A stretch of 35,577 nucleotides of DNA from Rickettsiales bacterium (GTDB taxonomy: Bacteria; Pseudomonadota; Alphaproteobacteria; Rickettsiales; SXRF01), in contig SXRF01000023.1 in NCBI GenBank assembly GCA_005792635.1, positions 1 to 35,577 on the forward strand, written 5' to 3'. The notes beneath the pieces were generated by a model. It was given only the letters and a program-made list of their open reading frames with translations. It was not told the DNA's origin and did no database searches. The translations under genes and the position numbers were made by a program. This document shows positions 16,671-24,902 of this stretch, one piece after another. Position 1 is the stretch's first letter; the number at the start of each line of letters is the position of its first letter.

Positions 16671-18056
16671 ATGACCACCGATATCCTTGTTATTGATGAT
16701 GAAAAAGACATCCGCGAGCTGATTTGCGATATCCTTAAGGACGCGAAATACGCCACCCGCACCGCGCATAACAGTGATTCCGCCTTTAAGGAACTAGCGT
16801 CGCGTGCGCCGTCAGCGGTGATTTTGGATATTTGGTTGCAAGGCAGCGAGCTGGATGGTCTTGGAATTCTTGAGTTTATTAAGAAAAAATACCCGCATAT
16901 CCCCGTGGTTATGATAAGTGGGCATGGGAATATTGAAACGGCGGTTTCCGCCATCAAAATCGGGGCTTATGACTTCATTGAGAAGCCGTTTAAGGAAGAT
17001 AGATTGTTGCTGGTTCTGGCGCGGGCTTTGGAAAACGCCAAGCTTAAAAGCGAAAATACCGAGCTTAAAACGCGCGGAAAGCTAGAAACACAGCTAAACG
17101 GCGTATCGCAAGTGGTTTCACAATTGCGGGCGAGCTTGGAAAAAATTGCCCCAACTGCCAGCCGCGTACTCATCACTGGTGGTGCGGGAACTGGCAAGGA
17201 AATGTTTGCGCGGCTGATACATGCGAAATCCGCCCGCGCCAATGCTAATTTTGTGGTGATGAATGCGTCAGGGCTAACTCCTGACCGTTTGGAAGCTGAA
17301 TTATTCGGCGTAGAAGACAGTAATCCAACAGGTGGCGCAGAAAAGCTGGGGCTTTTTGAACGCGCTCATAACGGAACGCTGTTCATTGATGAGCTGTGCG
17401 ATATGCCGCTGGAAACACAAGGAAAAGTGCTTCGTGCATTGCAAGATCAAAATTTCACCCGCCAACGGGGTAATAATAAAGTTGAGGTTGATGTTCGGGT
17501 GATTGCCGCCAGCAACCATGATCTGGAGGCGGAAGTTGCCGCTGGTCGCCTGCGCGGGGATTTATATTACCGTTTGAATGTTGTGCCGATACACATGCCA
17601 TCGCTGAAAGAACGCAGGGAGGATGTGCCAGAGCTTTGCAGCTACTTCCTGAAACGCGCCGCGGAAATGGCAGGGCTTAGCGTTCGCACTCTTTCTAGCG
17701 AGGCTATTGTTATGTTGCAAGCTTATAGCTGGCCGGGGAATGTTCGCCAACTTCGCAATATGATGGAATGGTTGTTGATTATGACCACGGGTAAGAGCGA
17801 GCCGATTGCTGCGGATGAGCTGCCGCCAGAAATCCTTACCTCAAACCCTGTTCTTGCCCGCCCTGAAAGCAATGCGGATATTATGTCTATGCCGCTGCGC
17901 GAGGCGCGGGAATTATTTGAAAAACAATATCTCGCAGCGCAGATTGACCGCTTTGGCGGCAATATTTCGCGCACCTCGGCTTTTGTCGGGATGGAACGCT
18001 CCGCCCTCCACCGCAAGCTTAAGATGCTCGGGATAAATGAGGGCGAAGCCGCCTAA
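16671..18056 (+). CDS. ntrX: NtrX-type response regulator lacking the GAFTGA motif
   Basis: A 461-residue regulator with three domains: receiver (1-120, phosphoacceptor Asp53 in LDIWLQG, Lys105 in IEKPF), AAA+ (about 140-370) and a C-terminal Fis-type helix-turn-helix (ISRTSAFVGMERSALHRKLK). The receiver sequence, with LQGSELDGLGIL, is typical of NtrX. Walker A is GGAGTGKE (170-177) and Walker B GTLFIDELCD (235-244). Where sigma54 activators carry GAFTGA after ELFG, this protein reads ELFGVEDSNPTGGAEKLG, so the sigma54 contact loop is missing. Rhodobacter capsulatus NtrC gives a precedent for sigma70-dependent action without GAFTGA. The usual partner kinase gene ntrY is not adjacent; an unknown gene takes that place. 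Its stop overlaps convergent anmK. Confidence 0.88.
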   Translation: MTTDILVIDDEKDIRELICDILKDAKYATRTAHNSDSAFKELASRAPSAVILDIWLQGSELDGLGILEFIKKKYPHIPVVMISGHGNIETAVSAIKIGAYDFIEKPFKEDRLLLVLARALENAKLKSENTELKTRGKLETQLNGVSQVVSQLRASLEKIAPTASRVLITGGAGTGKEMFARLIHAKSARANANFVVMNASGLTPDRLEAELFGVEDSNPTGGAEKLGLFERAHNGTLFIDELCDMPLETQGKVLRALQDQNFTRQRGNNKVEVDVRVIAASNHDLEAEVAAGRLRGDLYYRLNVVPIHMPSLKERREDVPELCSYFLKRAAEMAGLSVRTLSSEAIVMLQAYSWPGNVRQLRNMMEWLLIMTTGKSEPIAADELPPEILTSNPVLARPESNADIMSMPLREARELFEKQYLAAQIDRFGGNISRTSAFVGMERSALHRKLKMLGINEGEAA

Positions 18057-19156
18057 GCCCTATACAACGCCCCACCAGTCACGGCGCGGATTGCGCCTGT
18101 AGTAGTGGGTAGCGATAGAGGTAGTTTTTTCAGTGACCGAACAGCGAGAAAAGCAAACGCCTGCGCCTCAAGCGCGTCACCATTCCAACCAAGGGTTTCC
18201 ACGGGATACACGCGCTCAAACCGTCGCCGTAGCGATGCCATAATCGCAGGGTTAAGCCGCCCGCCGCCCGCCACGAACCATTGCAAAGCTGGCTTCGGGA
18301 AAAACGCTGCCCCCGCCGCAATCGCCGCCGTGGTGAATTCGGTAAGCGTTGCCGCGCCGTCCTGCGCCGATAAATGCGCTAGGCTATCAAAGTTAAAATA
18401 ATTTCTGTCCAGCGATTTGGGCGGATGCTTGGCAAAAAAATCATCCTTCAGCAATTTTTCCACCACCGCCAAATCCGCCTTGCCCGCCATGGCTAGTGCG
18501 CCGTCCACATCCAAATCGCGCCCTGTATGCTTCAAAGCCCATTCATTGAGCAAAACATTCCCCACACCAGTATCAAACGCCAAAATATCCAGTGCCATCA
18601 GCTCATGCGCCGCCGTTTCCGAGCGACCAATCCATGTCACATTAGCAATTCCGCCGATATTCAGCACAGCAACGGGTAGCTCCATGTGCCTTGCGAGTGC
18701 GGCGTGATATAGAGGCACAAGCGGCGCACCCTCGCCACCCGCCGCCATGTCGCGCCTGCGAAAATCGCAAACCACATCTATGCCCGTTTTTTCCGCAAGC
18801 AAGCCGCCACTCCCTATTTGCCACGAAAGATGCTCGGCGGGACGATGCGAAACCGTCTGCCCGTGAAAGCCGATAACCGCGACTTCTTTATTGCTCAAAC
18901 CCGCCTGTTTCAACAGGGTTTTTACCACTTCCGCGTGCTTTAGCGTTATATTCTGCTCGGCAATCAGCATATCGCCGCGCCCATGCACCGCCTCGCGCAG
19001 TGCCGCTTTTTCAGCGTCGCTATAAGGCACAGTCACCCGCGCCCCAAACTCCAGAATATGCTCGCCGTCAGTGCGGATTAGTGCCGCGTCAATACCGTCT
19101 AGCGATGTGCCACTCATCAAACCCAGCGACCATTTTTCTTCTGTTTGTTTGCTCAT
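18053..19156 (-). CDS. anmK: Anhydro-N-acetylmuramic acid kinase
   Basis: A 367-residue enzyme of family length. It has the ATP-binding GLMSGTSLDGID (about 12-23), the catalytic DFRRRDMAAGGEGAPLVPLYH block, NIGGIANVTWIG, and DTGVGNVLLNEW. It cleaves the anhydro ring of anhMurNAc and phosphorylates it during cell-wall recycling. The C-terminal end overlaps the ntrX stop by 4 bp in convergent orientation. A Fur-like box (19190-19210) sits about 35 bp before the ATG, between the start and the candidate promoter region. An iron link for this gene would be unexpected. No murQ is visible nearby. Confidence 0.96.
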   Translation of the reverse strand: MSKQTEEKWSLGLMSGTSLDGIDAALIRTDGEHILEFGARVTVPYSDAEKAALREAVHGRGDMLIAEQNITLKHAEVVKTLLKQAGLSNKEVAVIGFHGQTVSHRPAEHLSWQIGSGGLLAEKTGIDVVCDFRRRDMAAGGEGAPLVPLYHAALARHMELPVAVLNIGGIANVTWIGRSETAAHELMALDILAFDTGVGNVLLNEWALKHTGRDLDVDGALAMAGKADLAVVEKLLKDDFFAKHPPKSLDRNYFNFDSLAHLSAQDGAATLTEFTTAAIAAGAAFFPKPALQWFVAGGGRLNPAIMASLRRRFERVYPVETLGWNGDALEAQAFAFLAVRSLKKLPLSLPTTTGAIRAVTGGALYRA

Positions 19157-19189
19157 AAAATATTTTCTTTATAATTCAATAGCTAAATT

Positions 19190-19210
19190 TGAGAATGATT
19201 ATTAATTGCA
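19190..19210 (-). promoter_or_regulatory. Fur-box-like operator upstream of anmK
   Basis: On the minus strand, TGCAATTAATAATCATTCTCA is the most Fur-like of the copies. It is preceded by AAGGTGTTTTTTG and followed by CTATTGAATTATAA, exactly as at ribD. The next upstream gene in this direction ends at 19349. The remaining sequence between the box and 19349 shows no gene. Confidence 0.5.
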
Positions 19211-19348
19211 AACAAAAAACACCTTACTTAACCTAGCAGCAAGACAACCAATCACCGCCTTTATACCAATGTAGCACGATAAATTCCGCTCTGGTAGTGG
19301 GCAAATCGAAGCCAGAAAAGAATTTTTGCCCAAAAGACCTCGTTCTTT

Positions 19349-20566
19349 CTATCTAATTACTTTTTTATATCCTTTATTTTGTTCTTGACCACATAGCTGC
19401 TTTACAATCATTTGATTCAAATCATTAAAAGATTCGCACAAATGAGTTTCTTGCCATACATCATCATATTCTTGCCCCCTAAAATCGTCTTTTTCTCGGT
19501 AATAATTGATAGCTATAGGTTCAGAAAGCCCCAATGATTTACTTGTCCTATGATTAGAAATCACATCATCACCAATAGCAACAGCGTTTTGCGGAGAAAT
19601 ATCAATGCCCTTATTTTTGAAATATGCAAAAACCTCCTCAAATCCTTTTTCTCTAATAGGATTTGCTGTGTAGAAATCAAAAAATTCATCAGGAGTTTGC
19701 CCTGTGGCTATTTTAAATTGCAAGTTCCTATATTTGTCAAATAATTGATTTGTACCTTCATCAGTCGCAAAACCTCCAGTCGTAACGGAAGATATATTTA
19801 ACGCAAAATTAACACCCATTTTTTTTAATTTTTTCAAAGCAGATAGAGCTTCAGGAACAAAGCCAAAAGGAACAGTAAAAGGCTTAAATACCTTCTCTTG
19901 CCATAATTTATTATTAACTTTTTCTAATCTGCTTTCTCTGTCTTGAAGTTTTTCCTCATAATATAACCCTGCTATTTTTTTATTATCATTTTGTTCACAA
20001 GCATTTATGGCTTCTTGTTGTTTCTCTGTGGATAAATGTTCAAAATAATATTCAGGTTCTGCTGGCATATCGTCTTCGGGAAATCCTAGCGTTTTTTCTA
20101 TTATTTTATCTATAAAAGAAGGATCTCCACAAACATCTTTTATAAAGTCCTCCTTCCCACCTTTCAATTGTATAACACTAGAGTGCAAAGAAAAGACATC
20201 TTGCTCAAAAAGAATTTGTGCTTTTATTATTTTATATAAAGTTTCTAAATCTTTGGCTAATTTTCCTATATTATTTTTGTCTTTTAATCTCTGCCCGCAT
20301 ATGCGCTCACAAACTTCTGTTCCATTAGCTCCAAATTCATAAAAGTTTTTTTCTTTAACAACATTATAATACATCTCTTTCAGAGTGAGTGGCGGTTGAT
20401 CTAAATCATTATCTTCACATAATTTTTGCCAAGCATAATACATCGCCGTAGCATTCTCCGACATTATCAAAGTTCCGTCACGATCAAAAATTACTAATTT
20501 ATTTTCTTGCTTATCATTTTTTTGCGTAGATATGCGCCTTGCGTGCGATGTTCTTTGTTCTGACAT
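19349..20566 (-). CDS. HAD-superfamily hydrolase-like protein with a large cap
   Basis: The ATG at 20566 (MSEQRTSHARR) has a good GGAG site, so I use it in place of the track start, giving 405 residues. Motif I is FDRDGTL (nucleophile Asp28, acid/base Asp30), motif II NISS (about 257-260), a candidate motif III Lys sits in FKIATGQ, and motif IV is GDD (332-334) in AVAIGDDVISNHR. Between motifs I and II lies an unusually long insertion of about 220 residues, mostly charged helices, acting as a cap. HAD enzymes are usually phosphatases; the substrate here is unknown. The gene is AT-rich and follows hemC, with its start 73 bp beyond the hemC stop. The basic N-terminus (HARRISTQKNDKQENK) is not a signal peptide. 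Confidence 0.75.
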   Translation of the reverse strand: MSEQRTSHARRISTQKNDKQENKLVIFDRDGTLIMSENATAMYYAWQKLCEDNDLDQPPLTLKEMYYNVVKEKNFYEFGANGTEVCERICGQRLKDKNNIGKLAKDLETLYKIIKAQILFEQDVFSLHSSVIQLKGGKEDFIKDVCGDPSFIDKIIEKTLGFPEDDMPAEPEYYFEHLSTEKQQEAINACEQNDNKKIAGLYYEEKLQDRESRLEKVNNKLWQEKVFKPFTVPFGFVPEALSALKKLKKMGVNFALNISSVTTGGFATDEGTNQLFDKYRNLQFKIATGQTPDEFFDFYTANPIREKGFEEVFAYFKNKGIDISPQNAVAIGDDVISNHRTSKSLGLSEPIAINYYREKDDFRGQEYDDVWQETHLCESFNDLNQMIVKQLCGQEQNKGYKKVIR

Positions 20567-20632
20567 ATTTTCTCCGTAAATAATCCTCGAAAATAAGCTC
20601 CAAGGTATTCGCCAGAACAATATTAATTAATT

Positions 20633-20649
20633 TTAATAATCATTGCAAC
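20633..20649. promoter_or_regulatory. Possible fourth Fur-like site, overlapping the hemC stop
   Basis: TTAATAATCATTGCAAC on the plus strand nearly repeats the core TTGATAATCATTCGCAAC of the 15205 site. It lies about 67 bp upstream of the HAD gene start and includes the hemC stop codon. It lacks the flanking T-tract and TTGAATTATAA of the other three, so it is a weak call. Confidence 0.25.
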
Positions 20650-21518
20650 ATTTTTCCGAGTTCTGCGCCGATTTTTCCGTAATCTTTTATGTCACCGCGC
20701 AGGCTTGCGGTTTTGTGGGTGCTGCCATCAGGGGCGGCGACTAGCCCGCGTAGGAAAATTTCTTGGTTTTGAATGATCGCATAGCCAGAAATCGGGGTAC
20801 GGCACGAGCCGTCCAGCTGGTGCAGGAAAGCGCGTTCGCAATCCACAGCGATTTGCGTTGGCTGGTGGTTGAGCTGTGCCAGTAGCTCGCGGATTTTGCT
20901 GTCGCCAGCGCGGCACTCAATGCCGATTGCCCCCTGCGCGATGGCGGGCAGAAAATCCTCAACGGCCAGCACAACCCCAGCAATATCGCGCATTCCAAGG
21001 CGGTTAAGCCCCGCTTTTGCCAGCATGGTTGCTTGCGCCTCGCCGCGTTTTAATTTTTCCAAACGGCTCTGCACATTGCCGCGAAAAGGAACGATTTGCG
21101 CGTCTGGTCGCTTTATTTTTAGCTGTGCGGCGCGACGCAGCGACGATGTGCCGAATATTACACCATTGGGCAAATCAGCAAGGCTTTTACCCCCCTCGCC
21201 AAGCAACATATCCCGCGGGTCTTCGCGCTCCAGCAATGCGCCGATAATCAATCCATCTGGGAGTTTGGTCGGCATATCCTTCATGGAATGCACGGCGATG
21301 TCTAGCTCACCAGCCAGCAATCCTTCCTCAATTTCCTTGGTGAACAAGCCCTTGCCGCCAATATCGGCGAGTGGCTGGGCGAGGAATTTATCGCCACTAG
21401 TGACGATATGCACAATTTCCACACTAATTTCAGGCGAAAGTGCAAGCAAAAGGCTACGCACCTGATGCGCTTGGGCAAGGGCGAGTGGGCTTTTGCGCGT
21501 TCCGAGTTTTATGTTCAT
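20640..21518 (-). CDS. hemC: Hydroxymethylbilane synthase (porphobilinogen deaminase)
   Basis: Starting at the ATG at 21518 (MNIKLGTRKSPLALAQAHQV) the protein has 292 residues, normal for HemC; the track's longer start lies inside the upstream lipoprotein gene. Landmarks are HSMKDMPT, GTSSLRRAAQLK, PFRGNVQSRLEKL and the dipyrromethane-cofactor Cys in LDGSCRTPISGYA. It polymerises four porphobilinogens to hydroxymethylbilane in heme synthesis. Its ATG overlaps the lipoprotein stop as ATGA, so it is translationally coupled to that gene and sits at the downstream end of the chemotaxis transcript. This is an odd place for a core biosynthetic gene. Confidence 0.97.
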   Translation of the reverse strand: MNIKLGTRKSPLALAQAHQVRSLLLALSPEISVEIVHIVTSGDKFLAQPLADIGGKGLFTKEIEEGLLAGELDIAVHSMKDMPTKLPDGLIIGALLEREDPRDMLLGEGGKSLADLPNGVIFGTSSLRRAAQLKIKRPDAQIVPFRGNVQSRLEKLKRGEAQATMLAKAGLNRLGMRDIAGVVLAVEDFLPAIAQGAIGIECRAGDSKIRELLAQLNHQPTQIAVDCERAFLHQLDGSCRTPISGYAIIQNQEIFLRGLVAAPDGSTHKTASLRGDIKDYGKIGAELGKMLQ

Positions 21519-21901
21519 TTTGGTGGTATTGCGGCTGGTGTTGGTGTCGGTGGTGTCTGTGCTGGTACGGAAGTTGGTTTTATTTCTGGCGGTTTTGGCG
21601 GTTTGCACTGAATAATCATCGTGCGGTTATGGGTGACGGTGGTGTCAGTGGTGGAAACTTCTTTGGTGGCTTTCACCGCCGTTGTCGTTCCCGCTTCGCC
21701 AATTACATCCAGAATATCATAGCCGTTTTTTTCGCATTTATCGCCAGCTTTTTCATAGCACATGCCCCAATGCCGCTCCACACCTGAGCAGTTTATGGCA
21801 TAGCCAACCATGCCCTCCGCTGTATAGGTTTTCGTCGCCGACGCCGACGAACCACAGGCGGTAAGAAGGAATAGGGATAGGATTATATAAGTTTTTGTCA
21901 T
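21515..21901 (-). CDS. Small lipoprotein with Pro/Thr-rich tail
   Basis: The ATG at 21901 gives 128 residues: MTKTYIILSLFLLTACGSS, a lipoprotein signal with lipobox LTAC and acylated Cys16. The mature part has three further Cys in the middle (AINCSGVERHWGMCYEKAGDKC), which may form disulfides. The tail is a low-complexity Pro/Thr/Ala stretch (SVPAQTPPTPTPAAIPPK), as in cell-wall-spanning linkers. It starts 2 bp after the nucleotidyltransferase stop and its stop overlaps hemC as ATGA. An alternative TTG start at 21922 is less likely. The family is not recognised; probably anchored to the inner or outer membrane facing the periplasm. Confidence 0.75.
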   Translation of the reverse strand: MTKTYIILSLFLLTACGSSASATKTYTAEGMVGYAINCSGVERHWGMCYEKAGDKCEKNGYDILDVIGEAGTTTAVKATKEVSTTDTTVTHNRTMIIQCKPPKPPEIKPTSVPAQTPPTPTPAAIPPK

Positions 21902-21903
21902 AA

Positions 21904-22488
21904 TTATCTTGTATTCACCCAATCGCTAATTCTTGAGTTGCTGATTTTTTCATGTCGCCTAAATTTATGAAATAAATCAAGCGTATAATCAAGCTCCGTA
22001 GCTAAATTTTTAGGAAGATCTACACCATCATCTTTCATCGCCAATAAAGCCGTCATAATCCATGTTGTCTCATTTATCCTATCTGTTCTTGTGCCAGACT
22101 TGTCTTTTCCCTCTGATTTCCAAGTTTTTGGTGTTTTCAAATCTTCTATACTTCTGAACTCATCACGCAGATGCTCTAACATTAAACTACACTGTCGTAC
22201 AGAGCAAATAAGTCCAGAATAACGACGCATTTCATCAAGTTGTAAATTACGCCACACATCGACCAAAAATGCACCATCCTTATTGCCTTTTACTGATATT
22301 TTGCCGATTTTTGTAAGTTTTGGGTCATCCTCAACCAAAAACAAAACATCAATATCGCTCGTTGGTTTTGGAAATCCATGACGCATAGAGCCATGTATTG
22401 CATGCCCTATTACTTTTACGCCATTATCATTCATCCACTCTTCATTTTCTTTTACTACAGATAATATTTTTTCGCTATAACTGTCCAT
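21904..22488 (-). CDS. Pol-beta-superfamily nucleotidyltransferase-like protein
   Basis: A 194-residue protein. The segment HGSMRHGFPKPTSDIDVLFL (about 32-51) is the GS...DxD signature of the DNA polymerase beta nucleotidyltransferase fold, with metal ligands Asp45 and Asp47. A third acidic residue may be the Asp in AFLVDVWR. The C-terminal half is helical and charged. Such proteins transfer nucleotides to proteins, RNAs or antibiotics, and many are toxin or antitoxin components, but no HEPN-type partner is adjacent. It lies directly after cheR (9 bp gap, GAAGTGAG site) in the chemotaxis run and is AT-rich compared with cheR. Substrate unknown. Confidence 0.75.
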   Translation of the reverse strand: MDSYSEKILSVVKENEEWMNDNGVKVIGHAIHGSMRHGFPKPTSDIDVLFLVEDDPKLTKIGKISVKGNKDGAFLVDVWRNLQLDEMRRYSGLICSVRQCSLMLEHLRDEFRSIEDLKTPKTWKSEGKDKSGTRTDRINETTWIMTALLAMKDDGVDLPKNLATELDYTLDLFHKFRRHEKISNSRISDWVNTR

Positions 22489-22497
22489 AAGGGAAAC

Positions 22498-23310
22498 TCA
22501 CTTCAACCTATACGCCCCGCGGAAATTTTCCAGCGGTTCAAAGCGACCTTGCGGGTCAATCAGGCTTTCGGTTGCGCCGAGTATCAATATTCCATTGGGC
22601 GACAGGGTTTTTGCCATTTTTTCGGTTATTTGCGCCTTAATCGGCTCGTCAAAATATATCAGCACATTGCGGCAAAAGACAATATCAAATTTCCCAAGCG
22701 ACCCGTAATCATCCAGCAAATTATGAGTTCCGAATTTAACCATGCTGCGGATAATGTCCTTTAATTGCCACGAGGTATCAGGCAGGGAAGAAAAATATTT
22801 CACCAGCATTTGGATGGGCAGCCCGCGCTGCGCCTCAAACTGCGAATAAATCCCCAGACGCGCCTTATCCACCACTTTTTTGGCAAGGTCAGTCGCCATA
22901 ATTTCAAAGCGAAAGCCGCCAAGTTTTGCTATGTCTTCCTGAATACACATGGAAATAGTGTATGGTTCTTGCCCAGTGGAGCAAGCCGCACTCCAAATAC
23001 GGATATTTTTGGTCATGGCGTTTTTTTGCAGCATCATCGGGAATATGATGTTTCGCAGCGCATCATAGGGCTTTATATCGCGGAAGAACGAGGATTCATT
23101 TGTGGTCATCGCCTCGGTTATCTCAACCAGCAAAGCCTCATTCGGCTTGGTACGCAGCGAATTACAAAGCTGCGCTATGTCATGCAGATTCTGGCTACGA
23201 GCGATGGGAACAAGACGGCTTTCAATAAGATATTCCTTATCATCGGTCAGGGTCAGCCCCGATCGTTTTTTCAGAATATCAGCCAGATATTTGAAATCCT
23301 GCGCTTGCAT
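22498..23310 (-). CDS. cheR: Chemotaxis protein methyltransferase CheR
   Basis: A 270-residue protein. The N-terminal helical domain (FKYLADILKKRSGLTLTDDKEYLIESRL) is followed by the SAM-binding domain with TNESSFFRD, IRIWSAACSTGQEPYTISM and FDIVFCRNVLIYFDE. It methylates glutamates on chemoreceptors using S-adenosylmethionine. Its ATG overlaps the cheB stop as TAATG, so the two adaptation enzymes are coupled. No receptor (MCP) gene is in the window, so its substrates are encoded elsewhere. It ends the chemotaxis block proper. Confidence 0.97.
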   Translation of the reverse strand: MQAQDFKYLADILKKRSGLTLTDDKEYLIESRLVPIARSQNLHDIAQLCNSLRTKPNEALLVEITEAMTTNESSFFRDIKPYDALRNIIFPMMLQKNAMTKNIRIWSAACSTGQEPYTISMCIQEDIAKLGGFRFEIMATDLAKKVVDKARLGIYSQFEAQRGLPIQMLVKYFSSLPDTSWQLKDIIRSMVKFGTHNLLDDYGSLGKFDIVFCRNVLIYFDEPIKAQITEKMAKTLSPNGILILGATESLIDPQGRFEPLENFRGAYRLK

Positions 23311-24422
23311 TATCTGTTTCCCAACTGCCTGATGATATAGCCACCAATTTCCGCTAGCGGCAGCACTGCGCTGGCGAGCTTGTGGTCAGCGATAGCTTTT
23401 GGCATTCCATAAACCACGCAAGAAGCCTCGTCCTGCGCGATTACACTACCGCCATTTTCCACCACCATTTTAGCACCGAGCATTCCGTCCTGCCCCATAC
23501 CCGTCAGCACCACAACCAATAGCTGCCTGCCATATATTTTGCTGAGTGCGCGTAGCATCGGGTCAGCAGCGGGACGACAGAAATTTTCCTGCGCGTCTTG
23601 GTTTATTTTTATCACCACCTGCCCGCCCGCAATTTGCTCTGGTGTCATGTGGTAATCGCCCTGCGCGAGATATATATTACCCCCAGTTACGACTTCGCCG
23701 CCCTTTACCTCAAGGCAATTGCGCCCGCTGGCGATTGAAATATGCTGGGCAAGGACAGTGGTAAAAGTTGCGGGCATGTGCTGCGTAATAAAAATCGGGA
23801 CATTGATTTGCTGCCCTTTCATCGCCTCAAACACCGTCATCAAAGCTTGCGGCCCGCCCGTGGACGACGCTATGGCAATAGCTTTTATCCCACCACTAAC
23901 CCGCAGCGGCATAGGCTGCGATAATGGCATCGCTGGTGCAGGTTTGATAGCTGGATTACTCTGTATTGTAATTGTCGGCGCAATTATTATTGGCGGTGGT
24001 TTTGCAACGCTCATAGTCGCTTTACTGCCACCAAGAGCCTTTATTTTGGCGACGAGTTCGCGGTGAAAATTTACCACATCATTGCTGGTTTTTGCGGTTG
24101 GTTTTGCCAGATAGTCGCTCGCGCCAAGGCTCAAGGCTTTGAAGCTAATCGCCGCGTTGCGCTCGGTCAACGAAGAAGCCATGATGACTTTGCAATTCGG
24201 CGCGGCTTTGAGAATTTCTGGCAGTGCGGTGATGCCGTCCATAATCGGCATTTCAATATCCAGAATAATAATATCAGGCAGCAGCTCGCCCGCCATTTTT
24301 ACCGCCATCTGCCCATTTGCCGCCGAGCCAACAACCTGTATTTCAGGATCAGCAGAAATAGCGTTATTCACCAAGCCGCGAATAACCGCTGAATCATCCA
24401 CTAATAAAACTTTTATCGGCAC
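23310..24422 (-). CDS. cheB: Chemotaxis glutamate methylesterase CheB
   Basis: A 370-residue protein with receiver and catalytic domains. The receiver has phosphoacceptor Asp55 in IIILDIEMP and Lys107 in LAKPT. A Pro-rich linker (about 140-175) precedes the esterase, whose catalytic triad is Ser187 (IASSTGGP), His215 (ITQHMPATF) and Asp312 (TGMGQDG). It removes methyl groups from receptors and deamidates glutamines, with activity raised by phosphorylation from CheA. It overlaps cheR by one base and follows cheY by 21 bp. Confidence 0.97.
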   Translation of the reverse strand: MPIKVLLVDDSAVIRGLVNNAISADPEIQVVGSAANGQMAVKMAGELLPDIIILDIEMPIMDGITALPEILKAAPNCKVIMASSLTERNAAISFKALSLGASDYLAKPTAKTSNDVVNFHRELVAKIKALGGSKATMSVAKPPPIIIAPTITIQSNPAIKPAPAMPLSQPMPLRVSGGIKAIAIASSTGGPQALMTVFEAMKGQQINVPIFITQHMPATFTTVLAQHISIASGRNCLEVKGGEVVTGGNIYLAQGDYHMTPEQIAGGQVVIKINQDAQENFCRPAADPMLRALSKIYGRQLLVVVLTGMGQDGMLGAKMVVENGGSVIAQDEASCVVYGMPKAIADHKLASAVLPLAEIGGYIIRQLGNR

Positions 24423-24443
24423 GGTATTTTTCCTTATTTTGAA

Positions 24444-24809
24444 TTACAACATGCCAATTTGTTCTAATTTGCCCTTGATGATTTCCGCGTCAAACGGCTT
24501 CATCACATATTCATTCGCGCCGCACTCAATCGCCTTCATGATATGGGTCATATCGCTTTCCGTGGTGCAGAATATAACCTTTGGCTTATCACCATCTGGC
24601 ATCGCCCGCAGGAGTTTCAGAAACTCCAAACCCTCCATGACAGGCATGTGCCAATCAAGCAAAATAAGGTCAGGCTTTTGCGCCGTGCAGTATTCAGTTG
24701 CCTTCTGCCCGTCCTCCGCCTCATCCACAGAAAAGCCAAGCTCCTCCATGATACGGCGTTCCAACTTACGAACTACTTTTGAATCATCAACTACAAGGCA
24801 TGTCGGCAT
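24444..24809 (-). CDS. cheY: Chemotaxis response regulator CheY
   Basis: A single-domain receiver of 121 residues: acidic pocket DD (8-9), phosphoacceptor Asp52 in LILLDWHMP, the Thr/Ser switch in CTTES and Lys in VMKPFD. The WHMPVMEGLEFL sequence is typical of motor-binding CheY proteins of alphaproteobacteria. It would carry the signal from CheA to the flagellar motor switch. It lies between cheW and cheB. The 93 bp gap before it holds a long inverted repeat, and AAGGA precedes its ATG. Confidence 0.95.
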   Translation of the reverse strand: MPTCLVVDDSKVVRKLERRIMEELGFSVDEAEDGQKATEYCTAQKPDLILLDWHMPVMEGLEFLKLLRAMPDGDKPKVIFCTTESDMTHIMKAIECGANEYVMKPFDAEIIKGKLEQIGML

Positions 24810-24832
24810 TTTTTTGTCCTTTTGTTTTTCTA

Positions 24833-24900
24833 GTGTCGGTGTCGGTTATCGGTGTCGGTTAGTAAAAAATATTTTTGACACTGACAACCGACACTGACAC
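24833..24900. repeat. Long inverted repeat between cheW and cheY
   Basis: GTGTCGGTGTCGGTTATCGG (continuing TGTC, 24833-24856) and GACACTGACAACCGACACTG (continuing ACAC, 24877-24900) are 24 bp arms with 21 complementary positions and a 20-base AT-rich loop. Each arm is itself built from a repeated GTGTCGGT-like unit. It starts 3 bp after the cheW stop inside the operon. There is no U-tract, so it looks more like an mRNA-stabilising or processing hairpin or a small repeat than a terminator. Confidence 0.75.
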
Positions 24901-24902
24901 AG

